Assembly: GCF_026222555.1 (NCBI RefSeq)
Contig: NZ_CP098511.1
Span: 1-64,000, forward strand
Reading direction: 5' to 3'
Origin: Aquimarina sp. ERC-38
GTDB taxonomy: Bacteria; Bacteroidota; Bacteroidia; Flavobacteriales; Flavobacteriaceae
Length of the DNA stretch: 64,000 nucleotides
Shown: piece after piece, positions 36,702 through 44,611 of the stretch
Layout of the letters: each line of letters opens with the position of its first letter
How positions within the stretch are numbered: the first letter of the stretch is position 1
Translations under genes and position numbers: made by a program
Notes under the pieces: model-generated
Databases searched by the model: none
What the model was told of the DNA's origin: nothing
The model's input: the letters and a program-made list of their open reading frames with translations, nothing else

Positions 36702-37775
36702 ATGAGCCAGACCTTATCAACAGACATCAAGATTACTAAATCCAGTACGTCAAAAATTAACCAGGTAAATTTTGACAACCTTACTTTCGGAACTGTTTTT
36801 ACGGATCATATGTATGTCTGTGATTATAAAAATGGTTCCTGGCAAACCCCTGAAATCAAACCTTACGGACCTTTAACCCTGGATCCGTCTGCACGGGTAT
36901 TTCATTACGGACAGGCTGTTTTTGAAGGAATGAAAGCTTATAAGGATGATAATGGAAAGGTTTTTTTATTTCGTCCGGATGAAAATTATAAACGGATTAA
37001 TACTTCATCTGCACGGTTGGCAATGCCTGAGTTTCCGGAAGACTATTTTTTTAACGGATTAGAAACCTTATTAAAATTAGATAAGGAATGGATACAACCA
37101 GGATTTGGGAATTCTTTATATATACGTCCGTTTTCTATTGCTACTCAAGCCAGTGTCTCTGCTTCTGAGGCAAACGAATATAAATTTATGATCATTTTAT
37201 CTCCTGCGCAAGCTTATTACAGCGGGGATGTGAGCGTACTGATTGCAGAAAAATATAGTAGATCTGCTAGCGGGGGTATTGGTTTTGCCAAAGCGGCAGG
37301 AAATTATGCTGCTCAGTTTTACCCAACGAATTTAGCTAAAAAAGATGGATACCAACAAGTAATCTGGACCGATGCCAGTACGCATGAGTATGTAGAGGAA
37401 GCTGGTACTATGAATGTTTTTTTTAGAATAAATGATACGTTGTTAACGGCACCGGTAAGTGATAAAATTTTGGATGGGGTTACCCGTAAGAGTTTAATTG
37501 CTATTGCGCAAAAAGAAGGAATAGCGGTAGAAGAGCGACCGATTAAAGTATCAGAAATCGTGGAAGCTGCTAATAACGGAAGCCTTCGTGAAATCTTTGG
37601 TGCAGGTACGGCAGCAGTCATTAGCCCGGTAAAAGCCTTTAAACATAAAGACAAACATTTTGAAATTGACAGACCGGAAGAAACGTATGCTGACTTTTTT
37701 AAAAATAAACTAATGAATATCCAATATAATAAAGCCGAAGATCCGTTTGGGTGGAGGTATGAGGTGGTTATTTAA
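36702..37775 (+). CDS. ilvE: Branched-chain amino acid aminotransferase
   Basis: A 357-residue fold-IV PLP aminotransferase of the long BCAT2 type, which swaps the amino group between Leu/Ile/Val and 2-oxoglutarate. Landmarks are FHYGQAVFEGMKAY, YIRPFSIATQASV, the PLP-lysine segment GIGFAKAAGNYAAQFYP, and FGAGTAAVISPV near the C-terminus. It is cytosolic. A strong terminator follows and the gene is alone, so it is not in an ilv cluster. Confidence 0.94.
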   Translation: MSQTLSTDIKITKSSTSKINQVNFDNLTFGTVFTDHMYVCDYKNGSWQTPEIKPYGPLTLDPSARVFHYGQAVFEGMKAYKDDNGKVFLFRPDENYKRINTSSARLAMPEFPEDYFFNGLETLLKLDKEWIQPGFGNSLYIRPFSIATQASVSASEANEYKFMIILSPAQAYYSGDVSVLIAEKYSRSASGGIGFAKAAGNYAAQFYPTNLAKKDGYQQVIWTDASTHEYVEEAGTMNVFFRINDTLLTAPVSDKILDGVTRKSLIAIAQKEGIAVEERPIKVSEIVEAANNGSLREIFGAGTAAVISPVKAFKHKDKHFEIDRPEETYADFFKNKLMNIQYNKAEDPFGWRYEVVI

Positions 37776-37792
37776 TTATGAATTAAGAATTT

Positions 37793-37832
37793 GGAATTCA
37801 GAATTGACTATAAATTCTGAATTCCCTTTTTT
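37793..37832 (+). terminator. Terminator of ilvE
   Basis: A 13-bp stem GGAATTCAGAATT/AATTCTGAATTCC with a 7-base loop and a run of T, 17 bases after the stop. Confidence 0.9.
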
Positions 37833-38050
37833 GTTTTAAAAGATGTTCTTAAAGTATTATTAGAGTTTAATATCCGCAAAACATCCATTCCCGGCCCTTC
37901 CTTCGAAGGAAGGGAGCTAAAAAATACACTTTAAAATAGTAAAACTGAAAATTACTTATTGCATCCAATACAGTTAAAACGGAAGGTCAAATAAGCGAAA
38001 TTTACCAATTATTTTGCTGACTTTAAACCTATGCTTGTAGAATAAAAAAA

Positions 38051-39134
38051 CGCTCTAGTTTATAATTGCTATTATTTGTATCTTTAATTTATGGATTTAG
38101 AAAAGATAAAAGTTGGGATAAGTAAGTTATCTGTTGAAGATTAGGCTCTATTGGCTATAGAGTTAGAGAAGCTCATCACTAAGGAAAGCCCTTCAATTCA
38201 AGTGCAAGCATCTCGTCGTCATATTTTGGACAATAAACAAGGGTGTTGCCCTCATTGTGATCACCCCAAATATGTTCGTTTTGGTATGGATAGAGGAGCA
38301 CAGCGCTACAAATGTAAGTCCTGTCGCAGGAGCTTTACAGAATATACAGGCACTTGGATGGCTGGTTTACATAAGAAAGATAAAGTAGATGCCTATTTAG
38401 CCTTAATGTTAGAAGAAAAGAGTTTGGATAAGATCAAGGAATCTTTGAAAATCAATAAAAAGACTGCATTTGATTGGCGTCATAAAATATTAGCTTCCTT
38501 AACGGATACAAATCGGGATGATTTTACTGGAATTACTGAAAGTGATGAAACCTTCTTTTTAAACTCGGAAAAAGGAAAAACTCCTGAAGGGCGTGAATCT
38601 AGGAAACGTGGTGGCACCTCTAGTAAAAGAGGTGTTAACAAAGATCATGTAGCGGTCATTGTTACACAAGACAGGAGGTCAGGTTTGGATTTGACAGTTG
38701 CAACTATGGGGCGTATCAAGAAAAGTGATATACAAAAAGCTATCGGAGACCGAATTAACAAGAACCAGACGATTCTTTGTAGTGATGCCCATGTGAGTTA
38801 TAAAGGCTTTGCTATAGACCAAAACATAGAACACCATTCATTAAAAGGGAGTATAAAACAACGGGTAAAAGATAAAATATACCATATACAACATGTTAAT
38901 TCTACCCACAACAGAATAAAAAAATGGATTGATAATGCTTTTTGGGGCGTAGCCGCTAAATACCTGCAACAGTACCTAAATTGGTTTAAGCTCAAAGAGC
39001 AGCTCAAAAACAATAAGGATAAAGCGTTGCTATTTGTGCAAAAAACCGTCTTAAATGTTAACGCTATAAAGAATTACAGAAATATTGAAGCACAATATCA
39101 AAAACTAATATCAACGCAATTATAAACTAGAGCC
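38051..39134 (+). mobile_element. IS1595-family insertion sequence (1084 bp)
   Basis: Ends carry an 18-bp perfect inverted repeat GCTCTAGTTTATAATTGC (38052-38069) and its complement (39116-39133), with one extra non-matching base at each tip. The flanking 8-bp duplication TAAAAAAA is present at 38043-38050 and 39135-39142, as expected for IS1595. It encodes one transposase frame broken by a TAG. The insertion splits a 208-bp repeat unit. Confidence 0.93.
38091..39125 (+). pseudogene. IS1595-type transposase with in-frame TAG at codon 18
   Basis: The natural ATG at 38091 starts MDLEKIKVGISKLSVED, then a TAG at 38142-38144 stops the frame; translation would continue in the same frame as ALLAIELEKL. 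The rest is intact for 324 residues. A zinc ribbon with CCPHCDHPKYVRF and YKCKSCRRSF is followed by a DDE/DDN integrase fold: first Asp in ESDETFF, second in LCSDAHVSY, third residue in HNRIKKWIDNAFW. The stop could be a CAG-to-TAG change. A TTG at 38151 could reinitiate and still give the zinc ribbon, so activity is not excluded. Confidence 0.85.
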
Positions 39135-39491
39135 TAAAAAAATAATGCGAATTTTATTTCGTGTATGCTAGATCCACAAAACATCCATCCCCGACCCTTC
39201 CTTTAAAGGAAGGGAGCTAAAAAATACACTTTAAAATAGTAAAACTGAAAATTACTTATTGCATCCAATACAGTTAAGACGGAAGGCCAAATAAGCGAAA
39301 TTTACCAATTATTTTACTGACTTTAAACCTATGCTTGTAGAATAAAACAATAATGCGAATTTTATTTAGCGTATGCTAGATTTACAAAACATCCATCCCC
39401 AGCCCTTCCTTTAAAGGAAGGGAGCTCAGAAGTAACTAAATAACATAATAACCAGTAACTTTTACCTAGTTCCCATTGCCTAAACAACTAT

Positions 39492-39878
39492 TCATACACC
39501 AAGAACTTTTTTAATATTCGGTTTAAAATAATTAGGGCCTTTGAGTACTTTTCCGTCTTCGCGATAGATAGGTAGTCCGTCATTTCCTAATTTACTCATA
39601 TTACTACGCTGAATTTCTTCAAAAACCTCTTCGATTTTATCTTGCATTCCATGTTCGATAATTGTTCCACATAGGATATACAACATATCACCCAGGGCAT
39701 CTGCAACTTCAACCAGGTCATTATTTTGTGCTGCTGCCAGGTATTCTTCGTTTTCTTCTTTCATTAAGTTATATCGAAGTGTATGTTTAGCCATTCCTAA
39801 ATCTGCAACAGGTTTTTCTTTAAATCCAATGTTGAACCTGGTATGAAATTCCTGTACGGCAGTTAATTTATCTTTCAT
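39492..39878 (-). CDS. MazG-like nucleotide pyrophosphohydrolase
   Basis: A 128-residue all-alpha NTP pyrophosphatase. The metal-binding ExxE-12-28-ExxD pattern is seen in LMKEENEEYLAAAQ and LVEVADALGDMLYILCGT. The C-terminal KLGNDGLPIYREDGKVLKGPNYFKP tail (read in parts) is common in the phosphoribosyl-ATP pyrophosphohydrolase-like subgroup. It probably cleaves house-cleaning NTPs or dNTPs. Monocistronic. Confidence 0.83.
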   Translation of the reverse strand: MKDKLTAVQEFHTRFNIGFKEKPVADLGMAKHTLRYNLMKEENEEYLAAAQNNDLVEVADALGDMLYILCGTIIEHGMQDKIEEVFEEIQRSNMSKLGNDGLPIYREDGKVLKGPNYFKPNIKKVLGV

Positions 39879-39949
39879 CCTACTATTTTTATTTTTCTAT
39901 TGAGTTACCTAAAAGCTTTACTACAGTCAAAAAAGTTGACCTGTTTCCG

Positions 39950-39957
39950 TATATTTG
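39950..39957 (+). promoter_or_regulatory. Promoter -7 box of the 62-aa membrane protein gene
   Basis: TATATTTG fits TAnnTTTG, 19 bases before the ATG at 39977. Confidence 0.5.
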
Positions 39958-39976
39958 TAGTCCAATTTACTAAAAT

Positions 39977-40165
39977 ATGTTTAGTACCGGACAATGGATT
40001 TTTGCCGCTCTGTTTGTAGTTTGTTTTGTAATTGTCATCAGCATAATGTATCGTAAAGATTTAATGCTTCACCATAAACATTATAAAGGAAGTTTGCGCA
40101 TTTTAGTTGGCTTTATCCTTTTTGTAATTCTTTTGTTTGTTTTAAAAGTGTATTTGCAGCCCTAG
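39977..40165 (+). CDS. Small two-helix membrane protein (62 aa)
   Basis: A 62-residue protein with two membrane segments (about residues 6-24 and 41-59) joined by a basic loop (YRKDLMLHHKHYKGS), so both ends face the periplasm or outside by the positive-inside rule. A promoter box lies 19 bases upstream, supporting a real gene. Function unknown; it resembles small conserved membrane proteins of flavobacteria. Confidence 0.6.
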   Translation: MFSTGQWIFAALFVVCFVIVISIMYRKDLMLHHKHYKGSLRILVGFILFVILLFVLKVYLQP

Positions 40166-40243
40166 GTAATTTTAATTTTTTATTAATTTCTCTTCTACGT
40201 TTCTAAATACTTATCTTAGCTTACTGTTGCTAATTAGGTTTTA

Positions 40244-41311
40244 ATGAAAATTATTAAGTACATCTTCTTTCTGTTGCTATTATGTATTATTGCCGGATCT
40301 ATTTATATAGGTACAAAAAACGGCTCTTTTGAAGTGACGGAAGAACAAACTTTTAACGCCCCGGATAAGTTATTATACCAATCGATTACAGACTATACTT
40401 CTTTACCCAAGTGGAACCCTTTTGAAAGTACAGAAGACCAATTTACTTACAGCAACGATAAGAGTTCAGCAACTACTGGTAATTGGAAAGATGAAGATGG
40501 TACTTCATACCGTCTTTCTACCTTACAAAAAATTCCTTTTACCAAAGTAAAACAACGACTTCAGGAACCGGATAAGGACTCTTTATATTATGACCAACTG
40601 ATATGGAAACTTGAACGGGAACAAGATCAACAAACTAAAGTAACCCTAACGGTAAAAGGGGAATTGACTTTTAAAGAAAAATTATTTCAGTTATTAAATA
40701 ATAAAGAATTAGCTACAGATAAAGGTGAGTTGATCCGTCGTACTTTTTTTAAGATGGAGCAACATCTAGATACGTTAATGAATGCTTATACCATCAATAC
40801 TACAGGGATTACAGAATACGGAGGAGGTTTCTATATGTATATGGCGACTGCTTCTACCATTAAAGCAATGCCTCAAAAGTTATCAGAGATGATTCCAGTA
40901 GTAAAAAATTATATTACAAAAAATAATATTGCACAAACAGGAAGTTCTTTTACTATTTTTAATGATTTTAATACCCAGTTAGGAACTACTATCTTTTCGG
41001 CTGCCATACCAGTAAGAGACCGTGTAATTACTCCTGCTGAAAGTAAAGTTTTATGTGATTTTATGCCGAGACAGACCGTTATTAAAACTATATTAAAAGG
41101 AGACTATAAATATTTAACCGAAGCTTGGGATAAAACACGGCAATTTGCAACAGAACGTAATCTAAGTGTTAGTGCTACTTTACCGGCATTTGAAATATAC
41201 CAGGTAAGTTCTTCAACTGAGTCAAATCCAGCAGAATGGATTACCGAATTGTACCTACCTATAGAAGATAGTTCTGACAAACCAAAAGCATTGATAGATA
41301 CTATAAGATAA
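40244..41311 (+). CDS. SRPBCC domain plus GyrI-like ligand-binding domain, membrane-anchored
   Basis: A 355-residue protein with one N-terminal membrane helix (about residues 4-22). Residues 25-175 fit an SRPBCC (START-like) fold (EEQTFNAPDKLLYQSITDYTSLPKWNPF). Residues 190-350 fit the GyrI-like/effector-binding fold of regulators such as the SoxR/Rob family (YLTEAWDKTRQFATER, EWITELYLPIED). Both bind small hydrophobic ligands. No DNA-binding domain is present. Role unknown. crcB follows after 40 bases. Confidence 0.75.
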   Translation: MKIIKYIFFLLLLCIIAGSIYIGTKNGSFEVTEEQTFNAPDKLLYQSITDYTSLPKWNPFESTEDQFTYSNDKSSATTGNWKDEDGTSYRLSTLQKIPFTKVKQRLQEPDKDSLYYDQLIWKLEREQDQQTKVTLTVKGELTFKEKLFQLLNNKELATDKGELIRRTFFKMEQHLDTLMNAYTINTTGITEYGGGFYMYMATASTIKAMPQKLSEMIPVVKNYITKNNIAQTGSSFTIFNDFNTQLGTTIFSAAIPVRDRVITPAESKVLCDFMPRQTVIKTILKGDYKYLTEAWDKTRQFATERNLSVSATLPAFEIYQVSSSTESNPAEWITELYLPIEDSSDKPKALIDTIR

Positions 41312-41351
41312 TAAAACATCAAAGCTTATTACTTTGTAATACTATAAAATT

Positions 41352-41720
41352 GTGAAAGCACTGTTTTTTGTTTTTATCGGAGGAGGTTCAGGAAGTATTC
41401 TACGATATTTGATTGGTAAATATTTTGAAAATTCATCTTACGAACATTTTCCTATAGGTACTTTTATTGCTAACGCTACCGGAAGCCTATTAATTGGTTT
41501 GCTTACGGGACTTTTCATTAAAAACAACTTTGTATCAAACCACCTTAGTTTACTATTAATTACCGGATTTTGTGGTGGTTTTACTACCTTTTCTACGTTT
41601 GCACTTGAAAATCACTTACTTTTAAGAGATGGTCATTTATTATCTTTTGCATTGTATACATTATTATCCATACTCGTAGCCGTAGCCTTTGTTTTTATTG
41701 GCATGTGGGTTACTAAATAA
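41352..41720 (+). CDS. crcB: Fluoride exporter CrcB/Fluc
   Basis: A 122-residue dual-topology fluoride channel subunit with four helices. The family signature GGGSGSILRYLIG lies at residues 10-22, and TGFCGGFTTFSTFALE at about 74-89 holds the phenylalanines lining the pore. GTG start. It lies 40 bases after the SRPBCC gene and 23 bases before the PII gene, so may share their transcript. No fluoride riboswitch is seen upstream. Confidence 0.95.
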   Translation: MKALFFVFIGGGSGSILRYLIGKYFENSSYEHFPIGTFIANATGSLLIGLLTGLFIKNNFVSNHLSLLLITGFCGGFTTFSTFALENHLLLRDGHLLSFALYTLLSILVAVAFVFIGMWVTK

Positions 41721-41743
41721 TAACTTAATTTTTTAAACAGCTT

Positions 41744-42082
41744 ATGAAAAAAATAGAAGCCATTATCAGAAAATCCCGTTTTAGAGCGGTTAAAGAAGCT
41801 TTGCATGCTATTGAGGTTAATTTTTTTACCTATTGGGATGTAACCGGAGTTGGAAACGAAAAGAAAGGGGCGGTCTACCGGGGCATTAGTTACAGTACTA
41901 CAGATATACAAAGAAGATACTTATCTGTTGTAGTCTCGGATGAGTTTGAAGAAAAAGCAATTTTTGCCATAATGGACGCTGCAAAGACTGGAGAAGTAGG
42001 TGACGGAAAGATTTTTGTAGCAGATATTACAGAAACTTACCGAATTAGAACTGGTGAAAAAGGCTCACAAGCAGTGAATTAA
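41744..42082 (+). CDS. Nitrogen regulatory protein P-II
   Basis: A 112-residue PII signal protein that senses 2-oxoglutarate and ATP/ADP. It shows the MKKIEAIIRKSRF strand, the T-loop VGNEKKGAVYRGISY with Tyr50 at the place of the uridylylated Tyr51 in enteric GlnB, and GDGKIFVADITETYRIRTGE for the C-terminal signature. Its usual partner, an ammonium transporter, is not adjacent; an outer-membrane porin-like gene follows instead after 244 bases. Confidence 0.92.
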   Translation: MKKIEAIIRKSRFRAVKEALHAIEVNFFTYWDVTGVGNEKKGAVYRGISYSTTDIQRRYLSVVVSDEFEEKAIFAIMDAAKTGEVGDGKIFVADITETYRIRTGEKGSQAVN

Positions 42083-42326
42083 GTTTTTTTAGGTTCTCTA
42101 AAATAACTAGTTAAACTTTATTTAAATATTCTTAAGAAAATTAAATATTGGGTTATAAATTCTTAAAAAAATTAAGATTTTTAAGAAATGCTTTATTTTT
42201 TTTAGGGGTTGAGTATATAATTCGTAAAAATAACAAGGAAACCCCCTCTTTTCTTTGGGGTACTATGTAATTAGTATAGTTTTACGGCTCCAATTGAAAA
42301 TTATTTAATAATTAGGAATGTTTATT

Positions 42327-43484
42327 ATGAAAGCAAAAACAATTACAAACGTAATTAAAAAGGTTAGTTTAGTAGCCTTAGCACTTGTAACAATGACTTT
42401 GTCTGCACAGGACGAAGAAAAAAAATGGTTTGACAACTTTTCTTTAAGCGGATCGGTTGACGGATATTTTAGAACGAATCTTAGTGGGCCTGACAAAACA
42501 GATGACAACGGAAATTTTTTAGCACCTGGTACTTCATTTGCAAATCAAAACGGTTTTTCTCTAGGTATGGTTAATACTGTTTTAGCCTATGAAGGTGAAA
42601 AAGTTGGTTTTGTCGCCGATTTAGTATATGGTCCCAGGGGAACAGATGCTGTTTTTAATGCAACAACAGCCTCCTCCTCTATCGTAAATCAATTGTATGT
42701 ATATTGGAAAGCTACGGAAAGTATGACCTTAACTTTTGGTAACTTTAATACTTTTCTAGGTTATGAAGTAATTTCTCCAACAGGAAATTTTAACTATTCT
42801 ACTTCTTATATGTTTTCTTACGGACCATTTTCTCATACTGGTTTAAAAGCTGACTTTGCAATTGATGATAACTGGTCAGCAATGGTTTCTATCATGAACC
42901 CTACCGATTTTGTAGATAATAATCCTTTTGACACTTATGTACTAGGAGCTCAATTAGGATATTCAGCTGATAGTGGTAGTGCGTATTTAAACTTTAGATA
43001 TGGAAATGAAGGTCTTCCAGGTGAAGTAGACCCAACTTTTCAGGTAGACTTAACTACCGGATGGGATGTTTCTGACTCTTTTTATTTAGGTGTTAATACT
43101 ACTTATTTATCTACAGGTGCACAAGAAGATGATGCAGATGCTTCTGGGTTTTACGGATTTGCTTTATATCCTCAAATAAAAACTTCTGAAAGTTTTACCA
43201 TTGGTTTAAGAGGAGAATATTTTAATCAATATAACTTTGGTTTAACTTCTTTTGATGGTGCTGGTGATGTTGATTTTACTCCAACTGCTATAAATGAAGA
43301 AGGTGACGGATCTGTTTTTGCTGCTACCTTAACTGGTAGTTATGAGATTGGAAGTTTAACTTTTAAACCAGAACTTAGATTCGATACAATGAGCGAGGAC
43401 GTCATTCCTGTTTTTATTGATAATGATTTTGAATCTTCTGATAATTTATTTTCATTTGTATTAGGAGCTGTGTATAGTTTCTAA
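42327..43484 (+). CDS. Outer-membrane porin-like protein
   Basis: A 385-residue exported barrel from the ATG at 42327, which gives a signal peptide ending LSAQ (MKAKTITNVIKKVSLVALAL...). An in-frame ATG three codons earlier is possible. The mature part has a beta-barrel pattern throughout (FSLSGSVDGYFRTNLSG, MTLTFGNFNTFLGYEVISP) and ends VLGAVYSF with terminal phenylalanine, as expected for BAM recognition. It resembles the uncharacterised porin family DUF1597/BBP2. It follows the PII gene, which suggests a nitrogen-compound porin, but that is inference. Confidence 0.75.
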   Translation: MKAKTITNVIKKVSLVALALVTMTLSAQDEEKKWFDNFSLSGSVDGYFRTNLSGPDKTDDNGNFLAPGTSFANQNGFSLGMVNTVLAYEGEKVGFVADLVYGPRGTDAVFNATTASSSIVNQLYVYWKATESMTLTFGNFNTFLGYEVISPTGNFNYSTSYMFSYGPFSHTGLKADFAIDDNWSAMVSIMNPTDFVDNNPFDTYVLGAQLGYSADSGSAYLNFRYGNEGLPGEVDPTFQVDLTTGWDVSDSFYLGVNTTYLSTGAQEDDADASGFYGFALYPQIKTSESFTIGLRGEYFNQYNFGLTSFDGAGDVDFTPTAINEEGDGSVFAATLTGSYEIGSLTFKPELRFDTMSEDVIPVFIDNDFESSDNLFSFVLGAVYSF

Positions 43485-43508
43485 ATTAATAACGATAACA
43501 TAATATTT

Positions 43509-43546
43509 GAAAAGCCGTTTCGCAATTTGTTGAAACGGCTTTTTTA
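43509..43546 (+). terminator. Terminator of the porin gene
   Basis: A 12-bp stem AAAAGCCGTTTC/GAAACGGCTTTT with a loop of about ten bases and a T-run, 25 bases past the stop. Confidence 0.9.
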
Positions 43547-43614
43547 TGTTTTACTATAAGCTAAATTTTTAAGGGTAATTAAAATTGTGTGAATGAATAA
43601 ATGCTGATTGTTCA

Positions 43615-44250
43615 TCAATCCTGCGTCGTCAACCGCTTATCGTACTTTCTGACACCGGCTTTTATTTCTATATTAAGATGATTTTCTTCGGGAGGGATAG
43701 GACAGGAATATAGGTTGTTATAAGCACAATACGGATTATAAGCCCGGTTGAAATCAATAAGTATGGAATCTTTTTTGGGTATTTTTAAATCAATAAACCT
43801 TCCGCCTTCGTAACTACTTACCCCATTGGTTACATCCGTAAAAGGTAAAAATAAGTGATCCGTAAATTCTTCTTCCTGTTTTAATTGTTGGCTTTGATAA
43901 ATTGCTAATTTCTGCTCCGTTCCCTGAAGTTGAAAATAAGCTTCCCCATATTTTACATACACCGGTTCTCGATCTGTGGTAGTTTTCATAATAAATGGCG
44001 TCTCATATGGAGTCCTGACAAAAAGGGCTTTGACACAGTAGGTCGTATCTGCTTTAAAAAAGGATAATCCTTTAAAACCTGGTATTTTCTCAGCTGGTAA
44101 GGGCGATGTCTCCTCGGTCAAGAACCTATGGTTTAAGGAATCCTGGAAGGACACTATATGATTTAACTGATCAGTTTGCTGACCATAGAGTTTTATAAAA
44201 CTCACAACCATTATGACATATAGGCACCGCACGCATAGAAATTTATGCAA
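43615..44250 (-). CDS. DUF1684 family exported protein
   Basis: A 211-residue protein with an N-terminal hydrophobic signal. The DUF1684 landmarks are present: FTDVTNGVSSYEGGRFIDL, DFNRAYNPYCAYNNLYSCP and PPEENHLNIEIKAGV. Function of the family is not known. The structured RNA and its terminator lie 60-240 bases upstream on the same strand, so this gene could be controlled by it. Confidence 0.88.
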   Translation of the reverse strand: MHKFLCVRCLYVIMVVSFIKLYGQQTDQLNHIVSFQDSLNHRFLTEETSPLPAEKIPGFKGLSFFKADTTYCVKALFVRTPYETPFIMKTTTDREPVYVKYGEAYFQLQGTEQKLAIYQSQQLKQEEEFTDHLFLPFTDVTNGVSSYEGGRFIDLKIPKKDSILIDFNRAYNPYCAYNNLYSCPIPPEENHLNIEIKAGVRKYDKRLTTQD

Positions 44251-44311
44251 AAGTACAAACCCCTTATTATAAACTGGTGAATTTTATTAGAATTTAATAA
44301 TACTAAACTAA

Positions 44312-44475
44312 AAAAAGCGTTTCCTTTTCAGAAAACGCTTGCGCGTTAGGGCAAATATAGTACTCTCTTTAGTGTCCGATTCGGGGTCTTCAATCTAATG
44401 TCCTCACACTAAGGATGCCCTGACTTATATACTACCTTTACTAACATCATATAAAAGTAGATGGTTGGTTATTTA
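44312..44475 (-). ncRNA. Candidate structured small RNA or leader RNA (unassigned)
   Basis: On the minus strand three nested or consecutive hairpins precede a strong terminator. (1) CTACTTT/AAAGGTAG at 44460-44432. (2) An outer stem AGGGCA/TGCCCT (44421-44416 with 44353-44348) encloses an inner 7-bp stem TTAGTGT/ACACTAA (44412-44406 with 44375-44369), with an asymmetric bulge. (3) AAGCGTTT/AAACGCTT at 44340-44315, followed on this strand by a T7 run. An exact TAnnTTTG box lies just before the inferred start. Nothing codes here. It may be a free small RNA or a leader with terminator for the DUF1684 gene. Not recognisable by eye as SRP, RNase P or a known riboswitch. Confidence 0.5.
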
Positions 44476-44480
44476 TAATC

Positions 44481-44488
44481 CAAAGATA
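44481..44488 (-). promoter_or_regulatory. Promoter -7 box of the candidate RNA
   Basis: TATCTTTG on the minus strand fits TAnnTTTG. The RNA start would be near 44475. A TTG lies 24 bases further upstream, slightly longer than the ideal spacing. Confidence 0.45.
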
Positions 44489-44611
44489 GTGCAAAATGTA
44501 GATATTTACATACAAATTATAAATAGTTATTAACAAATTTATCGTTTAAATACATATTTAAAGGTTAAAATACGATTTACCGTATTTAAATTATGTTTAA
44601 GGCATTGCTAC

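Larger units (their letters stand above)
37878..39427. repeat. 208-bp tandem repeat, 2 full copies plus part, one interrupted by an IS
   Basis: Units begin AAAACATCCAT at 37878, 39178 and 39386. The second and third starts are 208 bp apart. The first and second are 1300 bp apart; removing the 1084-bp element and its 8-bp target duplication leaves exactly 208 bp. So unit 1 (37878-38050 plus 39143-39177) was split by the element, unit 2 is intact, and unit 3 stops after about 42 bp. Each unit carries the CCCTTCC-GGAAGGG palindrome and an ATTGCATCCAATACAGTTAA segment. No gene is seen in 39143-39491. Confidence 0.92.

Noticed and set aside
38142-38144. Stop-codon reassignment as cause of the transposase stops
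   Set aside because: TAG and TAA both end normal genes across this window, so the genetic code is standard.
37878-39427. CRISPR array
   Set aside because: The repeats are 208 bp long with no short repeat/spacer pattern, and there are no cas genes. It is an IS-split tandem repeat.
44312-44475. SRP RNA or RNase P RNA
   Set aside because: Neither the SRP GGAA-type tip nor RNase P core motifs can be found; left as unassigned candidate RNA.
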